43,636 nucleotides of DNA from Paracoccaceae bacterium (GTDB lineage Bacteria; Pseudomonadota; Alphaproteobacteria; Rhodobacterales; Rhodobacteraceae): contig JAHQVS010000194.1 of NCBI GenBank assembly GCA_019634215.1, forward strand, positions 1 through 43,636, written 5' to 3'. Shown here piece by piece: positions 33,470 through 43,247 of this stretch. The notes beneath the pieces were generated by a model. That model worked only from the letters and a program-made list of their open reading frames with translations. It ran no database searches and had not been told where the DNA came from. How positions within the stretch are numbered: position 1 is the stretch's first letter; each line of letters opens with the position of its first letter. The position numbers were made by a program, and so were the translations under genes.

Positions 33470-36132
33470 TCCGCAGCGACCTTATAAGTGGCTCGGGCCA
33501 GCAGGGCGCGCAGTTCTGGGCGACAGGAACCGCAATTTGATCCTGCGCGTAAAGCCGAGCCGATCGCTTCCACATCGGTCAAGTTTTGCTCAGAGATTGC
33601 GGTAAGAATGGTGTTCACGCCGACATCGAAGCAGGCGCATACGGTGGCGCCAGGGTCGGGCGCTTCGGCCCCGGGCCGCGCCGCCAGTATCGCCGCCGCA
33701 GGCGCGTTAGTATTGAGCGCGCCAATCACGTGGGAGCGCGCGATCTCGACCAGATTGTTGGCGCTGTAGAGGGCGGCGATGACGCGTTCCTCCTCCAGCA
33801 ATGCAATTCGAGCGAGACCTCTCTTGCGATCAAAAACGCTGATAGGTGTCGCTGCTGGGGCATTGAACAATTCTTGAGCGTAGGCAATCCAATCCTCTGG
33901 GGTCTGTGCACCCGCCATTTCCGCACGCCAACCCGCTCCGGCTTTTGCGCGCGCCCAATAGGCGGTGGCCGGTCGGAACTCTCGCCTTGCGACGGCGAAA
34001 CCGTGCCAAGCTGGTTCAAAGGGCGAGAGCCGTATCGGGGCGGCCTTTGACTCTGGTTGACCTGAAATCGGATCGGTGACGCTCTCCAACACCGCGTCGA
34101 CCCGCCCCTTACTGCTCCATTGATTGGTCCAATGCATCGGGCAGAACACTAGCCCTTCGGGTGTGCGATCAGTGATAAGCGCCCGCGCGACAATAGCGCC
34201 AAAAGGGCTTTCCACTGTGACTAGTGTTGCAGGGTCGATCTTACTTCGTTTCGCGTCGGCAGGGTGAATCTCAACATACGGCTCGGCCATATGGCTGCTC
34301 AATCGGGCGGCCTTCGCCGTTCTAGTCATCGTGTGCCAGTGATCCCGAACTCTCCCAGTGTTGAGGCGCAGTGGGTATCTCTGGCTGGTGACGCGAGCAG
34401 GCGGGCGATAGGATACGGGAACCATGCGCCCGCGCCGTGTCTTGGTGAAAAAACCGCCATCTTGGAAGAAGCGATATCCATGCGTCGCAACTCGGTTTGC
34501 GGCGTTTGCGGGCCAATGGAACGGTTGCAAAGCGTCATAGCCGGTGTTCGAGATCTCGGCGTAAGCGCTGATGTCAAAGTCTAGGCCGAGGCGTTCCGCT
34601 ACTTTCGATAGTGCTGCGTGCTCTCGGAAGATAGCTGCTGGGCTGTCATAGTTGAAGGCGTCGTGCCAGCCCATGGCGGCTGCCACGTCGCAGATGATGC
34701 GCCAATCTGGCCGCGTTTCTCCTGGACTTGACAGGAAGGCGCGCTGCCGGCTGATCCGGCGCTCGGAATTGGTGACGGTGCCATCTTTTTCTCCCCAGCC
34801 CGTCGCTGGCAAGAGCACATCCGCCAGCGCGGTGGTGTCTGTCTCGGCGACGATATCAGAGACGACGACAAAGGGGCAATTCCGGATCGCCGCCGCTACG
34901 CTATCTGCTTCTGGAAGGCTGACGGCGGGGTTGGTGGACATGATCCACAGCGCCTTAACCCGGCCGTCACCGCAAGCTTTGAATAGATCGACCGCTTTAA
35001 GGCCGGGTGTGGAGCAAATCGTCGGCGAACGCCAAAAGGTCTGAACTTCGGCGCGATGGCTGGCGTTGTCGATGTCCAAGTGAGCAGCCAGCATATTCGC
35101 CAACCCGCCTACCTCGCGCCCTCCCATGGCATTGGGTTGGCCCGTGACGGAGAACGGGCCCATGCCCGGGCGCCCGATCCGGCCTGTGGCCAAGTGGCAG
35201 TTGATGATAGCGTTGACCTTATCAGTGCCTGCTGAGGACTGGTTGACGCCTTGACTGTAGATAGTGACGACCTTTTCGCAATCGATCCAGAGTCGGTAAA
35301 AAGCTTTCAGAAGCTCTGGCGCAAGTTCGGTAATTTCTGCCGTGCGTTCGATAGTATCAACATTCGCGGCAGCGATCGTTTCCGAGATGTCCTCGACATG
35401 CGAACTCACATAAGCTTCATCTAACGCATCCTCTGCATCGATCTGCCGAAGCAGGCCGTTGAACAGCGCGACGTCGGAGCCGGGCGAGAGCTGCAGCTCA
35501 ATATCCGCGAGGTCGCTGGTCGCCGTCCGCCGTGGATCGATATTGACCACCCGCATGTGCGGGCGGGCCTCTTTGGCCGCTGTGATGCGCTGGTGCAGAA
35601 CTGGATGGCACCAAGCAAGATTGGAGCCAACCAAAACGATCAGGTCGGCAAGCTCCAGATCCTCATACACCCCGGGAACCGTATCGGCGCCAAAAGCGCG
35701 TTTGTGCCCAGCGACGGAAGACGCCATGCAAAGGCGCGAATTGGTGTCGATGTTGCCGGAGCCGATAAAGCCTTTCATCAACTTATTCGCGACGTAGTAA
35801 TCCTCGGTCAGCAGCTGGCCCGATACATAAAAAGCGACGCTGTCTGGTCCGTAGCGCGCAACTGCTTCGGTGAATTTATCGGCGATGAGTTTGGTGGTTT
35901 CCGGCCACCCCGCACGCGCCCCGTTGATGGTTGGCCAGAGCAAACGCCCATCGAGGTCCAGTGTCTCTCCCAGCGCGGCGCCTTTTGAGCACAGCCGCCC
36001 GTAGTTCGCGGGATGCGATGGATCACCGGAAATCGCCGCGCCACCTTGACCATCAGATGTGGCGAGGACGCCGCAGCCGACGCCGCAATATGGGCACGCG
36101 GTTTTAATGGGACGGTTCGCCGCTTCCCCCAT
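33466..36132 (-). CDS. nasA: Assimilatory nitrate reductase catalytic subunit (NasA)
   Basis: Molybdopterin enzyme reducing nitrate to nitrite in the cytoplasm. The [4Fe-4S] motif is CPYCGVGCGV near residue 13; further segments include SKGAALGETLDLDGRLLWP, GSGNIDTNSRLCMASSV, WIMSTNPAVSLPEAD and RLNTGRVRDHWHTMTRT. The last 60 residues form a BFD-like [2Fe-2S] domain (VCACFDVG ... GSNCGSCRPEL), as in Klebsiella NasA. About 888 aa. The ATG at 36132 is one base after the nirD stop. No separate flavoprotein reductase gene (NasC type) is in the window. Confidence 0.95.
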   Translation of the reverse strand: MGEAANRPIKTACPYCGVGCGVLATSDGQGGAAISGDPSHPANYGRLCSKGAALGETLDLDGRLLWPTINGARAGWPETTKLIADKFTEAVARYGPDSVAFYVSGQLLTEDYYVANKLMKGFIGSGNIDTNSRLCMASSVAGHKRAFGADTVPGVYEDLELADLIVLVGSNLAWCHPVLHQRITAAKEARPHMRVVNIDPRRTATSDLADIELQLSPGSDVALFNGLLRQIDAEDALDEAYVSSHVEDISETIAAANVDTIERTAEITELAPELLKAFYRLWIDCEKVVTIYSQGVNQSSAGTDKVNAIINCHLATGRIGRPGMGPFSVTGQPNAMGGREVGGLANMLAAHLDIDNASHRAEVQTFWRSPTICSTPGLKAVDLFKACGDGRVKALWIMSTNPAVSLPEADSVAAAIRNCPFVVVSDIVAETDTTALADVLLPATGWGEKDGTVTNSERRISRQRAFLSSPGETRPDWRIICDVAAAMGWHDAFNYDSPAAIFREHAALSKVAERLGLDFDISAYAEISNTGYDALQPFHWPANAANRVATHGYRFFQDGGFFTKTRRGRMVPVSYRPPARVTSQRYPLRLNTGRVRDHWHTMTRTAKAARLSSHMAEPYVEIHPADAKRSKIDPATLVTVESPFGAIVARALITDRTPEGLVFCPMHWTNQWSSKGRVDAVLESVTDPISGQPESKAAPIRLSPFEPAWHGFAVARREFRPATAYWARAKAGAGWRAEMAGAQTPEDWIAYAQELFNAPAATPISVFDRKRGLARIALLEEERVIAALYSANNLVEIARSHVIGALNTNAPAAAILAARPGAEAPDPGATVCACFDVGVNTILTAISEQNLTDVEAIGSALRAGSNCGSCRPELRALLARATYKVAAE

Positions 36133-36133
36133 A

Positions 36134-36469
36134 TCAGGCGGCCTTAGAGCTGCGGGCCAGCGCTGCATCGAGAAGAATGCGGCCTGCCTCAACCTGTGCG
36201 GGGTAGGTCCGGACGCTGCCCTTGTCGTTCCCTTGCGCCGCTCCGTCTTTCAGTGAGATCACCCAGTTATGGAGTGGGCAGGTGACGGCGGCGCCATGGA
36301 CAATGCCTTCTGACAGGGGGCCGCCTTGATGGGGGCAGCTATTGTCGATCGCGTACACTTGGTCGTCGGCCGTCCGAAATACAGCGACACAGCCTTCGCG
36401 GGTCTTGATTATCCGGGCGCCGCGCACCGGAACGTCGTTTAACGCGCCGACATCGATCCACTCTGTCAT
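36134..36469 (-). CDS. nirD: Nitrite reductase small subunit (NirD), with Rieske ligands
   Basis: Small subunit of the siroheme nitrite reductase, about 111 aa, a Rieske-like fold. Unlike E. coli NirD, which as I recall lacks the cluster ligands, this one has both pairs: SCPHQGGPLSEG and TCPLHNWVI. It may therefore bind a [2Fe-2S] cluster. The ATG at 36469 overlaps the nirB stop as ATGA. I reject the longer frame to 36544 because it lies inside nirB. Confidence 0.92.
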   Translation of the reverse strand: MTEWIDVGALNDVPVRGARIIKTREGCVAVFRTADDQVYAIDNSCPHQGGPLSEGIVHGAAVTCPLHNWVISLKDGAAQGNDKGSVRTYPAQVEAGRILLDAALARSSKAA

Positions 36470-38907
36470 TCCGCCGCCTCCAGAGTGAGATTGGCGAGCG
36501 GCGACCAAGCCTGCTCTACTGAAGGCGTCGCGCGTTCCGCCCATGGGTCTTTCTGATATACGTGTTGGCTGAGATCGAACCGCTCAATCAGGGCCTTGCG
36601 GGCGTCATGGTCATCAACCACTCGCGCCTTAACCCAGTCTAACCCGACTTTGGCGACCCATTTATATGGCCGGTCGAGATATTTTGCGTTCTCGCGGTAT
36701 AGTTGGACGAATGCGACGATGAGCTCAATTGCTTCGGTTTCGGAGCTGGTTTTACCCAGCGGCTCTGTCTCTTTCACATCCATCCCGGCGGCGCCGGCGA
36801 CGCTCACCTCGTATCCGCTGTCAACGCAGATTACCCCAACGTCCTTACAAGTCGCCTCAGCACAGTTTCGCGGACAGCCAGACACCGCCATCTTCACTTT
36901 GTGCGGCGTCCAGGAGCCCCACATGCGCTTTTCGATCTTAACGCCAAGCCCGGTGCTATCTTGGGTGCCGAACCGGCAATGATCGGTCCCCACACAGGTT
37001 TTCACCGTGCGCAGTCCTTTGGCGTAGGCATGGCCGGACACCAGCCCGGCTTGGTTGAGGTCGGCCCAAATCTTAGGGAGATCTTCCTTTTTGATCCCCA
37101 GCATGTCGATGCGTTGGCCGCCTGTGACCTTTACTGTCGGCACATTGAACTTCTCCGCCGCGTCGGCGATGGCGCGCAATTCTTGTGGATTGGTGATCCC
37201 GCCCCACATCCGAGGCACGACGCTGAAAGTGCCGTCTTTTTGGATGTTGGCGTGATTGCGTTCATTAACGAAACGGCTTTGTGGGTCGTCCTTGTACTCC
37301 AACGGCCAGTCGGCGATCAGATAGTAGTTCAGCGCCGGGCGACAGACATGACAGCCACAGGAGGTTTTCCAAGCCAGCTCCTGCATTACCGCCGGGATGG
37401 ATTTCAGATCTCGAGATTTGATCAGGCGTCGGACATCTTCATGTGTGAGGTCAGTGCAGCCACAGACTGATTTGGCCGTCGGGGCTGCATAACTGTCGCC
37501 AAGCGTTACAGCCAATAATTGCTCTACTAGGCCTGTACAGGAGCCGCAGGAGGAAGAGGCTTTGGTTAAGCCCCGCACCGCCTCCAGCGTGGTGGCGCCG
37601 CCTGTGATCGTGCTGGTGATCTTTCCTTTGCACACGCCGTTGCAACCGCAGATCTCCGCATCATCCGGCAAGGCTGCAACGGCCGCCATAGGGTCCAGGG
37701 GGGCGCCCCCTGCGTAGGCTGGGCCGAAGATTAAAGTATCCCGCATTTCCGAGATGTCGGTTCGATCCTTCAGATGGCCGAAGAACCATGCGCCATCCGT
37801 TGTATCGCCATACATCACAGCACCAATGATGCGATCGTCGCGTAGGACCAAGCGCTTGTAGACCCCCCGTGCCGGGTCCCGGAACACGATCTCTTCGCGG
37901 TCGTCCCCTTCGGCAAAATCGCCTGCCGAGAACAGGTCGACGCCAGTCACCTTCAGCTTGGTTGAGGTGACTGAACCAGTATAGGCGGCAGTTTCGCCCG
38001 CCAGGGTTTGAGCGGCGATTTTCGCCATCTCGTAGAGCGGGGCCACCAAGCCATAACATTGGCTGCGATGTTCAACGCATTCACCGACGGCGAGTATATT
38101 GGTGTCGGAGGTGACCATGGCGTCATCGACATGGACCCCGCGCCCGGTCGCGAGCCCGGCGGACTCGGCTAAGGATTTGCTCGGCCGGATTCCCACCGCC
38201 ATCACGACAATATCAGCTGGGAAGCAGCGGCCATCTTCCAAGCGCACGCTGGTGACCCGATCCTCTCCGAGGATGGCTTGTGTGTTGGCGCCGCACACCA
38301 CCTCGACGCCGCGCCGCTCCAGCTCCGCCTTGAGCAGGTAGCCGGCGGGTCCGTCGAGTTGGCGCTCCATGAGATGCGGCATGAGGTGCAGAACTGTGAC
38401 CGACACGCCCTGGGCTTTCAATCCGGCGGCCGCCTCCAGCCCGAGCAATCCGCCGCCGATCACCACCGCTTTTGACCCAGGCGATTTCGCCAAGGATAGC
38501 ATCGCCTCGACGTCGTCTAAATCGCGATAGGTGAGGACTCCAGGGAGATCTTTGCCGGGAACCGGGATGATGAAGGGTTGGGAGCCGGTGGCGATCAGCA
38601 GCTTGTCGTAGGGCGTTTCGCCCTGCTCCGACACCACTATTTTGCGGGCCCGGTCAATCGTTGTCACGGCTTCGCCAAACCGGCAGGCGACGCCCTGTTG
38701 CGCGTACCAAGCGGCGTCATGAGTAACAATCTCATCGTAAGTTTTTTCGCCGGAGAGAACCGGGGAGAGCATGATACGATTATAATTGCCACGCGGCTCT
38801 GCGCCGAACAAGGTGACGTCGTAGCGGCCGGGCGCGTGCTCGAACAGTTCTTCCAGAACCCGTCCGGAGGCCATGCCGGCGCCAATGACGACAAGTTTTT
38901 CAGCCAT
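36466..38907 (-). CDS. nirB: Nitrite reductase large subunit (NirB)
   Basis: NAD(P)H-dependent nitrite reductase, nitrite to ammonium, in the cytoplasm. About 813 aa. The FAD site is VVIGAGMASGRVLEELFE, the NAD site is AVVIGGGLLGLEAAAGL, a BFD-like [2Fe-2S] domain lies at CGCNGVCKGK ... CGSCTGLVEQLL, and a second cysteine group at CGCHVCRPALNYYL. The siroheme/[4Fe-4S] ligands are in TCVGTDHCRFGTQDS and SGCPRNCAEATCKD. The ATG at 38907 overlaps the preceding stop (TGATG). It needs the siroheme made by cysG at the end of the operon. Confidence 0.96.
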   Translation of the reverse strand: MAEKLVVIGAGMASGRVLEELFEHAPGRYDVTLFGAEPRGNYNRIMLSPVLSGEKTYDEIVTHDAAWYAQQGVACRFGEAVTTIDRARKIVVSEQGETPYDKLLIATGSQPFIIPVPGKDLPGVLTYRDLDDVEAMLSLAKSPGSKAVVIGGGLLGLEAAAGLKAQGVSVTVLHLMPHLMERQLDGPAGYLLKAELERRGVEVVCGANTQAILGEDRVTSVRLEDGRCFPADIVVMAVGIRPSKSLAESAGLATGRGVHVDDAMVTSDTNILAVGECVEHRSQCYGLVAPLYEMAKIAAQTLAGETAAYTGSVTSTKLKVTGVDLFSAGDFAEGDDREEIVFRDPARGVYKRLVLRDDRIIGAVMYGDTTDGAWFFGHLKDRTDISEMRDTLIFGPAYAGGAPLDPMAAVAALPDDAEICGCNGVCKGKITSTITGGATTLEAVRGLTKASSSCGSCTGLVEQLLAVTLGDSYAAPTAKSVCGCTDLTHEDVRRLIKSRDLKSIPAVMQELAWKTSCGCHVCRPALNYYLIADWPLEYKDDPQSRFVNERNHANIQKDGTFSVVPRMWGGITNPQELRAIADAAEKFNVPTVKVTGGQRIDMLGIKKEDLPKIWADLNQAGLVSGHAYAKGLRTVKTCVGTDHCRFGTQDSTGLGVKIEKRMWGSWTPHKVKMAVSGCPRNCAEATCKDVGVICVDSGYEVSVAGAAGMDVKETEPLGKTSSETEAIELIVAFVQLYRENAKYLDRPYKWVAKVGLDWVKARVVDDHDARKALIERFDLSQHVYQKDPWAERATPSVEQAWSPLANLTLEAAE

Positions 38908-40571
38908 CACGCCGCCTCCTTCTTATGTGCGCCGTGTTCATATTCCTCGAGGAAGGTGAGCAGCTCTTCGCGGTAGCTGTAATAATCTGGATGCTCCAGG
39001 AGCGCCTTGCGAGTGCGTGGCCGGGGGAGGTTGACGTCCAAGATTTTGCCGATGGTGGCGCGGGGGCCATTGGTCATCATCACCACCCGGTCAGCCAGTA
39101 GGATGGCCTCATCGACGTCATGGGTCACGCACACGGCGGTGACTTGGGTGCGGGACCAGACCTCCATCAGCACTTCTTGCAGTTCCCAGCGGGTGAGGCT
39201 GTCGAGCATGCCAAAGGGTTCATCCAACAACAGCAGCTTCGGGCTAAGCGCGAACGCGCGGGCGATGCCGACGCGTTGCTTCATGCCGTTGGAGAGCTCA
39301 GAGGCGGGTTTGTCCATGGCGTCGGCCAAGCCGACCCGCTCAAGATAATACTCGACGACATCTTGGCGTTCTTGCCGACTGGCGCTGGGGTAAACGCGAT
39401 CCGCACCAACGGCGACATTCTCTTTGGCGCTTAGCCAGGGGAATAACGACGGGGCCTGAAACACCACGGCGCGTTCGGGGTCGGCTTCCGTGACGTGTTT
39501 GCCGTCCAGCACGATAGCGCCGGAGGATATCTCGTTCAAGCCAGCTGTCATGGTCAGCACGGTGGATTTGCCGCAACCGGAGTGACCTATCAGTGAGACG
39601 AATTCGCCCTTCTTCAGGGTCAGTTCGAAACTCTCCACCACTGTCAGAGGGCCTTGAGGGGTAGGATAGACCTTTTGAAGTTGCGAGAAATGCAGGTAGC
39701 GATCTTCGCGTGGGGCGGTTGCTTGCGCTGCTTGTGCGTAGGCTGTTGGGGCACCGTGGATGGGAGTGACGTTGGGCAAAATGCGGGCGCCTTCAACCTT
39801 GGCGGCGATGCCGACATCCATCAGGTATTGCGTCACACGCCCGCGCAATTGCTTGAAGGCGGGGTTGTGGTTTATTGCGGCGCGGTCGCGGGGGCGGGGC
39901 AGGTTGACTTCGAAGGCTTCAGCCAGCGTGCCGTCGGGGTTGAGCGGGATGATGCGGTCGGCGAGCAGGATGGCTTCATCAACATCGTTAGTGATCAGCA
40001 GAACTGTCTTACGGTCCGCCTCCCAGATCCGCTCGATCTCATCCTGAAGGTTGGCGCGTGTCAGTGCGTCGAGCGCGGATAACGGCTCGTCCATCAACAG
40101 CACATCCGGGTTCATCGCCAACGCTCTGGCCACCGCCACCCGTTGGCGCATTCCGCCGGAAAGCTCCGCCGGGCGGCGGTCTAAGGCGTGGGAGAGCCCG
40201 ACCATGTTGATGTAACGACTTACAATCTCGCCTCGCTCCGATGCCGGTTTTGCAGCGTGCACCGCATCAACGGCCAGAGCGACGTTTCCTTTGACTGTGA
40301 GCCAGGGCATCAGCGAGTAGGACTGGAAAATCAGCCCACGCTCCGGCCCCGGGCCGTCAATGGTTTGACCTCGAAACAGCGCTTGGCCGCTGTCAGGGCT
40401 TTCAAGCCCCGCTAACAGGTTGATCAGCGTGGTCTTACCGGTGCCAGAGAAGCCGACAATGGCGACGAATTCGCCTTCCTTCACTTCGAGGTTGATGTTC
40501 TTCAACACCTCTTGGCGGGATGCGCCGTCGCCGAAGCCTTTCGACGCGTTTTTAAGCTCTAGAATAGTCAT
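38907..40571 (-). CDS. nrtC: Nitrate ABC transporter ATPase with two ATP-binding domains
   Basis: A single 554-aa polypeptide with two complete ATPase modules. First: Walker A VGFSGTGKTTL, signature LSGGMRQRVAVARAL, Walker B DVLLMDEPLSALD, and an Asn-Asp (LLITNDVDEA) where His-Asp is usual. Second: Walker A IGHSGCGKST, signature LSNGMKQRVGIARA, Walker [13 protein letters not shown] and VTHDVDEA. A linker of about 60 residues (EGARILPNVTPIHG) joins them. The switch histidine is thus replaced in the first half, so that site may be slow or regulatory. No NrtA-like C-terminal domain is present, unlike cyanobacterial NrtC. I take the ATG at 40571. Confidence 0.9.
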   Translation of the reverse strand: MTILELKNASKGFGDGASRQEVLKNINLEVKEGEFVAIVGFSGTGKTTLINLLAGLESPDSGQALFRGQTIDGPGPERGLIFQSYSLMPWLTVKGNVALAVDAVHAAKPASERGEIVSRYINMVGLSHALDRRPAELSGGMRQRVAVARALAMNPDVLLMDEPLSALDALTRANLQDEIERIWEADRKTVLLITNDVDEAILLADRIIPLNPDGTLAEAFEVNLPRPRDRAAINHNPAFKQLRGRVTQYLMDVGIAAKVEGARILPNVTPIHGAPTAYAQAAQATAPREDRYLHFSQLQKVYPTPQGPLTVVESFELTLKKGEFVSLIGHSGCGKSTVLTMTAGLNEISSGAIVLDGKHVTEADPERAVVFQAPSLFPWLSAKENVAVGADRVYPSASRQERQDVVEYYLERVGLADAMDKPASELSNGMKQRVGIARAFALSPKLLLLDEPFGMLDSLTRWELQEVLMEVWSRTQVTAVCVTHDVDEAILLADRVVMMTNGPRATIGKILDVNLPRPRTRKALLEHPDYYSYREELLTFLEEYEHGAHKKEAA

Positions 40572-40582
40572 GGATCGAGCCC

Positions 40583-41668
40583 TCACCGCGTCGCCGAATG
40601 GGTGAACATCGACTGAACGGCGTACATCATCCGGTCCAGCAGGAAGCCGATAATCCCGATGGTCAGCACCGCCACCATGATCTTCGCCAGAGATTGGCTG
40701 GAGCCGTTTTGGAACTCGTCCCAGACGAACTTACCTAGGCCTGGATTCTGCGCCAGCATCTCGGCGGCGATCAGCACCATCCAGCCCACGCCGAGTGATA
40801 GGCGCAGGCCGGTGAATATCAGTGGTAGGGCGGATGGCAGGACCAGCTTAGTGATCTTGGTCCAGGTGGTCATCTTCAACACCCGGCTGACGTTCACGAG
40901 ATCTTTGTCGATGGAGCTGACGCCATAAGCGGTGTTGATCAGTGTGGGCCAGAGTGAGCAGAGCGTGACGGTGATCGCCGAGTTGAGGAAGGATTTCGAG
41001 AATGTCCCGTCATTGCCGACATAAGTCGCCGAGACCACCATGGTCACGATCGGCAGCCAAGCCAGCGGTGAGACTGGTTTAAAGATTTGGATTAATGGAT
41101 TTAACGCTGCGTTGGCGATCGGTGATAGGCCGCTCATGATGCCGAGAGGCACGGCGACGATGGTGGCTAAAAGGAAGCCGAAAAATACGGTTTGGATCGA
41201 GGTCCAGATCTGGTCGTAGTAGGTCGGTTTGCCGGTATAATCCCGCCATTTGACCTTGTCCGCCTTGCCGGCCTCGACGAGTTTGTCGTTTCGCTTTTCT
41301 TGCCTCTCGTAGAAGGCGTCGGCCTTTTCTCGCTCCCTGATATGGTCGGCGTGCAGGTTTATGACCTGCTCCCACACTTGGGTGGGGCCGGGAATTGCGC
41401 CGAGCGAGGTTTGCACCATTGGCGCTAAGCTGGCCCAGAGCAGCAGGAAACCGATAATGGCGAGTACGGGGACGCCGAGCAGGCGCCAGATCTCCCTCGT
41501 CTGCGCCTTGGGGTTGTCGCCAGCCGCAGCGCGCAGCAGGGGCGTGACAAAACTGATCCCGAGAATTTTAAACCAAGCGTCCGCCTTGTTGATGCGGGTG
41601 AACAGGCGCGCCTTGCGCGCTTCGCGCTCTGGGTCGAGTGCGATATTGGTGTCGGTCGCCGCCGCCAT
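40583..41668 (-). CDS. nrtB: Nitrate ABC transporter permease (NrtB)
   Basis: Inner-membrane permease of 361 aa, longer than the usual 270-280 because of an N-terminal cytoplasmic part and a charged segment (DHIREREKADAFYERQEKRN) before the main helices. The core has FFGFLLATIVAVPLGIMSGL, IQIFKPVSPLAWLPIVTMVV and SALPLIFTGLRLSLGVGWMVLIAAEML. These are characteristic of nitrate/nitrite importers. It lies between nrtA and the double ATPase gene. Confidence 0.92.
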   Translation of the reverse strand: MAAATDTNIALDPEREARKARLFTRINKADAWFKILGISFVTPLLRAAAGDNPKAQTREIWRLLGVPVLAIIGFLLLWASLAPMVQTSLGAIPGPTQVWEQVINLHADHIREREKADAFYERQEKRNDKLVEAGKADKVKWRDYTGKPTYYDQIWTSIQTVFFGFLLATIVAVPLGIMSGLSPIANAALNPLIQIFKPVSPLAWLPIVTMVVSATYVGNDGTFSKSFLNSAITVTLCSLWPTLINTAYGVSSIDKDLVNVSRVLKMTTWTKITKLVLPSALPLIFTGLRLSLGVGWMVLIAAEMLAQNPGLGKFVWDEFQNGSSQSLAKIMVAVLTIGIIGFLLDRMMYAVQSMFTHSATR

Positions 41669-41740
41669 CGGGAGCCTCTTGCCTAGGTGAATGGTCGCCG
41701 CACGGACGCCCCCATCCGAAACATCTGGAAAGGGAGAGAG

Positions 41741-41766
41741 GGAGCGCGGCTGCTGCGCCGCGCTCC
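41741..41766 (-). terminator. Stem-loop between nrtA and nrtB
   Basis: GGAGCGCGGC (41741-41750) pairs with GCCGCGCTCC (41757-41766), 10 bp around a six-base loop, in the gap after the nrtA stop. No T-run, so likely a stabiliser of the nrtA message. Confidence 0.65.
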
Positions 41767-41781
41767 AAAAATGGGGTCAGC

Positions 41782-43146
41782 TCAGCCTTCGACTTCGCTA
41801 CCGATCACTTTTTGCTCGCCTTTCAGGCCGATCGGGAATTGTTCGAGATAGTCGTTTGGCTTGCGGCCATCGAAAGTGATCTCGTCGATGAATTCCGTCT
41901 GCGGCTCCCGGTATCCGTCGGTGTCCCAAGGGAAGTCGGCTTCATCCGCCATGCTCTCGTCCACCAGCAGGCGCGCGGCCTTCAGGTAGATGTCCGGGCG
42001 ATAGACTTTCTGGGCGACCTCGTCATACCAGCTATCCGGTTTCTGCTCGGCAATTTGACCCCAGCGGCGCATCTGGGAAAGGTACCAAACCGCGTCGGAG
42101 TAGTAGGGATAGGTGGCGTAATAGCGGAAGAACACGTTGAAGTCCGGGACTTCGCGCTTGTCGCCCTTCTCATACTCGAAGGTGCCGGTCATCGAGTTGG
42201 CGATGACCTCATAGTCAGCGCCGACATATTCCGAGCGGCTGAGGATTTCGACCGCCTCAGGCCGGTTGGCGTTGTCATTCTCGTCGAGCCAGATCGCGGC
42301 GCGGATAAGCGCTTTGACGATCGCGAGGGTGGTGTTCGGATACTGATCGGAAAACTCTTTGGTGATTCCAAACACCTTCTCCGGGTTGTTTTTCCAGATC
42401 TCATAATCGGTGATCACCGGCACGCCGATGCCTTTGAATACTGCTTGCTGGTTCCATGGCTCACCAACGCAGTAGCCGTAGATGGTGCCGGCCTCCAGCG
42501 TCGCTGGCATTTGCGGCGGGGGGGTCACCGAGAGCAAAACGTCTGCGTCGATCTGGCCGGTGATATTCTCCGGGGAGTAGTAGCCTGGCTTCAAGCCGCC
42601 GGCGGCAAGCCAATAGCGCAACTCGTAATTGTGGGTGGAGACTGGGAACACCATGCCCATGTTGAACGGCTTACCGTCGGCGCGGTATTTTTCGACCACC
42701 GGCTTCAGCGCCGCCGCCGAGATTGGATGCACCGGTTTGCCGTCTTCGTGCGGGATATGCTCTTTCATCTGCGCCCAGATCTCATTTGAGACCGTGATGC
42801 CGTTGCCGTTCAGGTCCATTGAGAACGGTGTGATGATGTGCGCCTCGGTGCCGAAGCCAATGGTGGCGGCCAAGGGTTGGCCAGCCAGCATATGGGCGCC
42901 GTCGAGTTGACCGTCGATCACGCCGTCGAGCAGCACTTTCCAGTTGGCCTGCGGCTCTAGGGTGACGAACAGGCCTTCGTCCTCGAAGTAACCGTTTTCA
43001 TAGGCCACCGCCAACGGCGCCATGTCCGTTAGTTTGATGAAGCCGAACTTCAGCTCGTCCTTTTCGACGTCCAGCAGTTCCGCCATCGCGCCTGTGGCGC
43101 AGGACAAGGTGAGCGCCCCTGTTAGGGCGAGAGTCTTGAGATGCAT
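41782..43146 (-). CDS. nrtA: Nitrate ABC transporter binding protein (NrtA)
   Basis: Periplasmic nitrate-binding protein of about 454 aa with a signal peptide ([17 protein letters not shown]). Nitrate-family segments: [78 protein letters not shown] and a long C-terminal half with [14 protein letters not shown]. The ATG at 43146 follows GAGGAGA. First gene after an antitermination leader; expression probably depends on NasT. Confidence 0.94.
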   Translation of the reverse strand: MHLKTLALTGALTLSCATGAMAELLDVEKDELKFGFIKLTDMAPLAVAYENGYFEDEGLFVTLEPQANWKVLLDGVIDGQLDGAHMLAGQPLAATIGFGTEAHIITPFSMDLNGNGITVSNEIWAQMKEHIPHEDGKPVHPISAAALKPVVEKYRADGKPFNMGMVFPVSTHNYELRYWLAAGGLKPGYYSPENITGQIDADVLLSVTPPPQMPATLEAGTIYGYCVGEPWNQQAVFKGIGVPVITDYEIWKNNPEKVFGITKEFSDQYPNTTLAIVKALIRAAIWLDENDNANRPEAVEILSRSEYVGADYEVIANSMTGTFEYEKGDKREVPDFNVFFRYYATYPYYSDAVWYLSQMRRWGQIAEQKPDSWYDEVAQKVYRPDIYLKAARLLVDESMADEADFPWDTDGYREPQTEFIDEITFDGRKPNDYLEQFPIGLKGEQKVIGSEVEG

Positions 43147-43191
43147 CGAGGTCTCCTCGATATAGGCCTGAGGAAGGCTCAGGGCGAAAAA

Positions 43192-43247
43192 ACAAAAAAA
43201 GCCGCTGCGCGTCCCCACGCGGTGAGCGTGGTTCGGCGAGCGGCTTT
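43192..43247 (-). terminator. Rho-independent terminator in the nrtA leader
   Basis: On the - strand AAAGCCGCT (43247-43239) pairs with AGCGGCTTT (43206-43198), enclosing a second hairpin (CCACGC/GCGTGG), and a run of seven T (43200-43194) follows. It lies about 45 bp before the nrtA start and would stop transcription unless the upstream hairpin at 43237-43252 forms. Confidence 0.85.

Noticed and set aside
36703-37470. Open frame of 255 codons on the + strand, opposite nirB
   Set aside because: Antisense to nirB conserved motifs, without a ribosome site or family resemblance.
41638-42789. Open frame of 383 codons on the + strand, opposite nrtA and the nrtA-nrtB gap
   Set aside because: Antisense to nrtA; no recognisable domain; typical shadow frame in GC-rich DNA.
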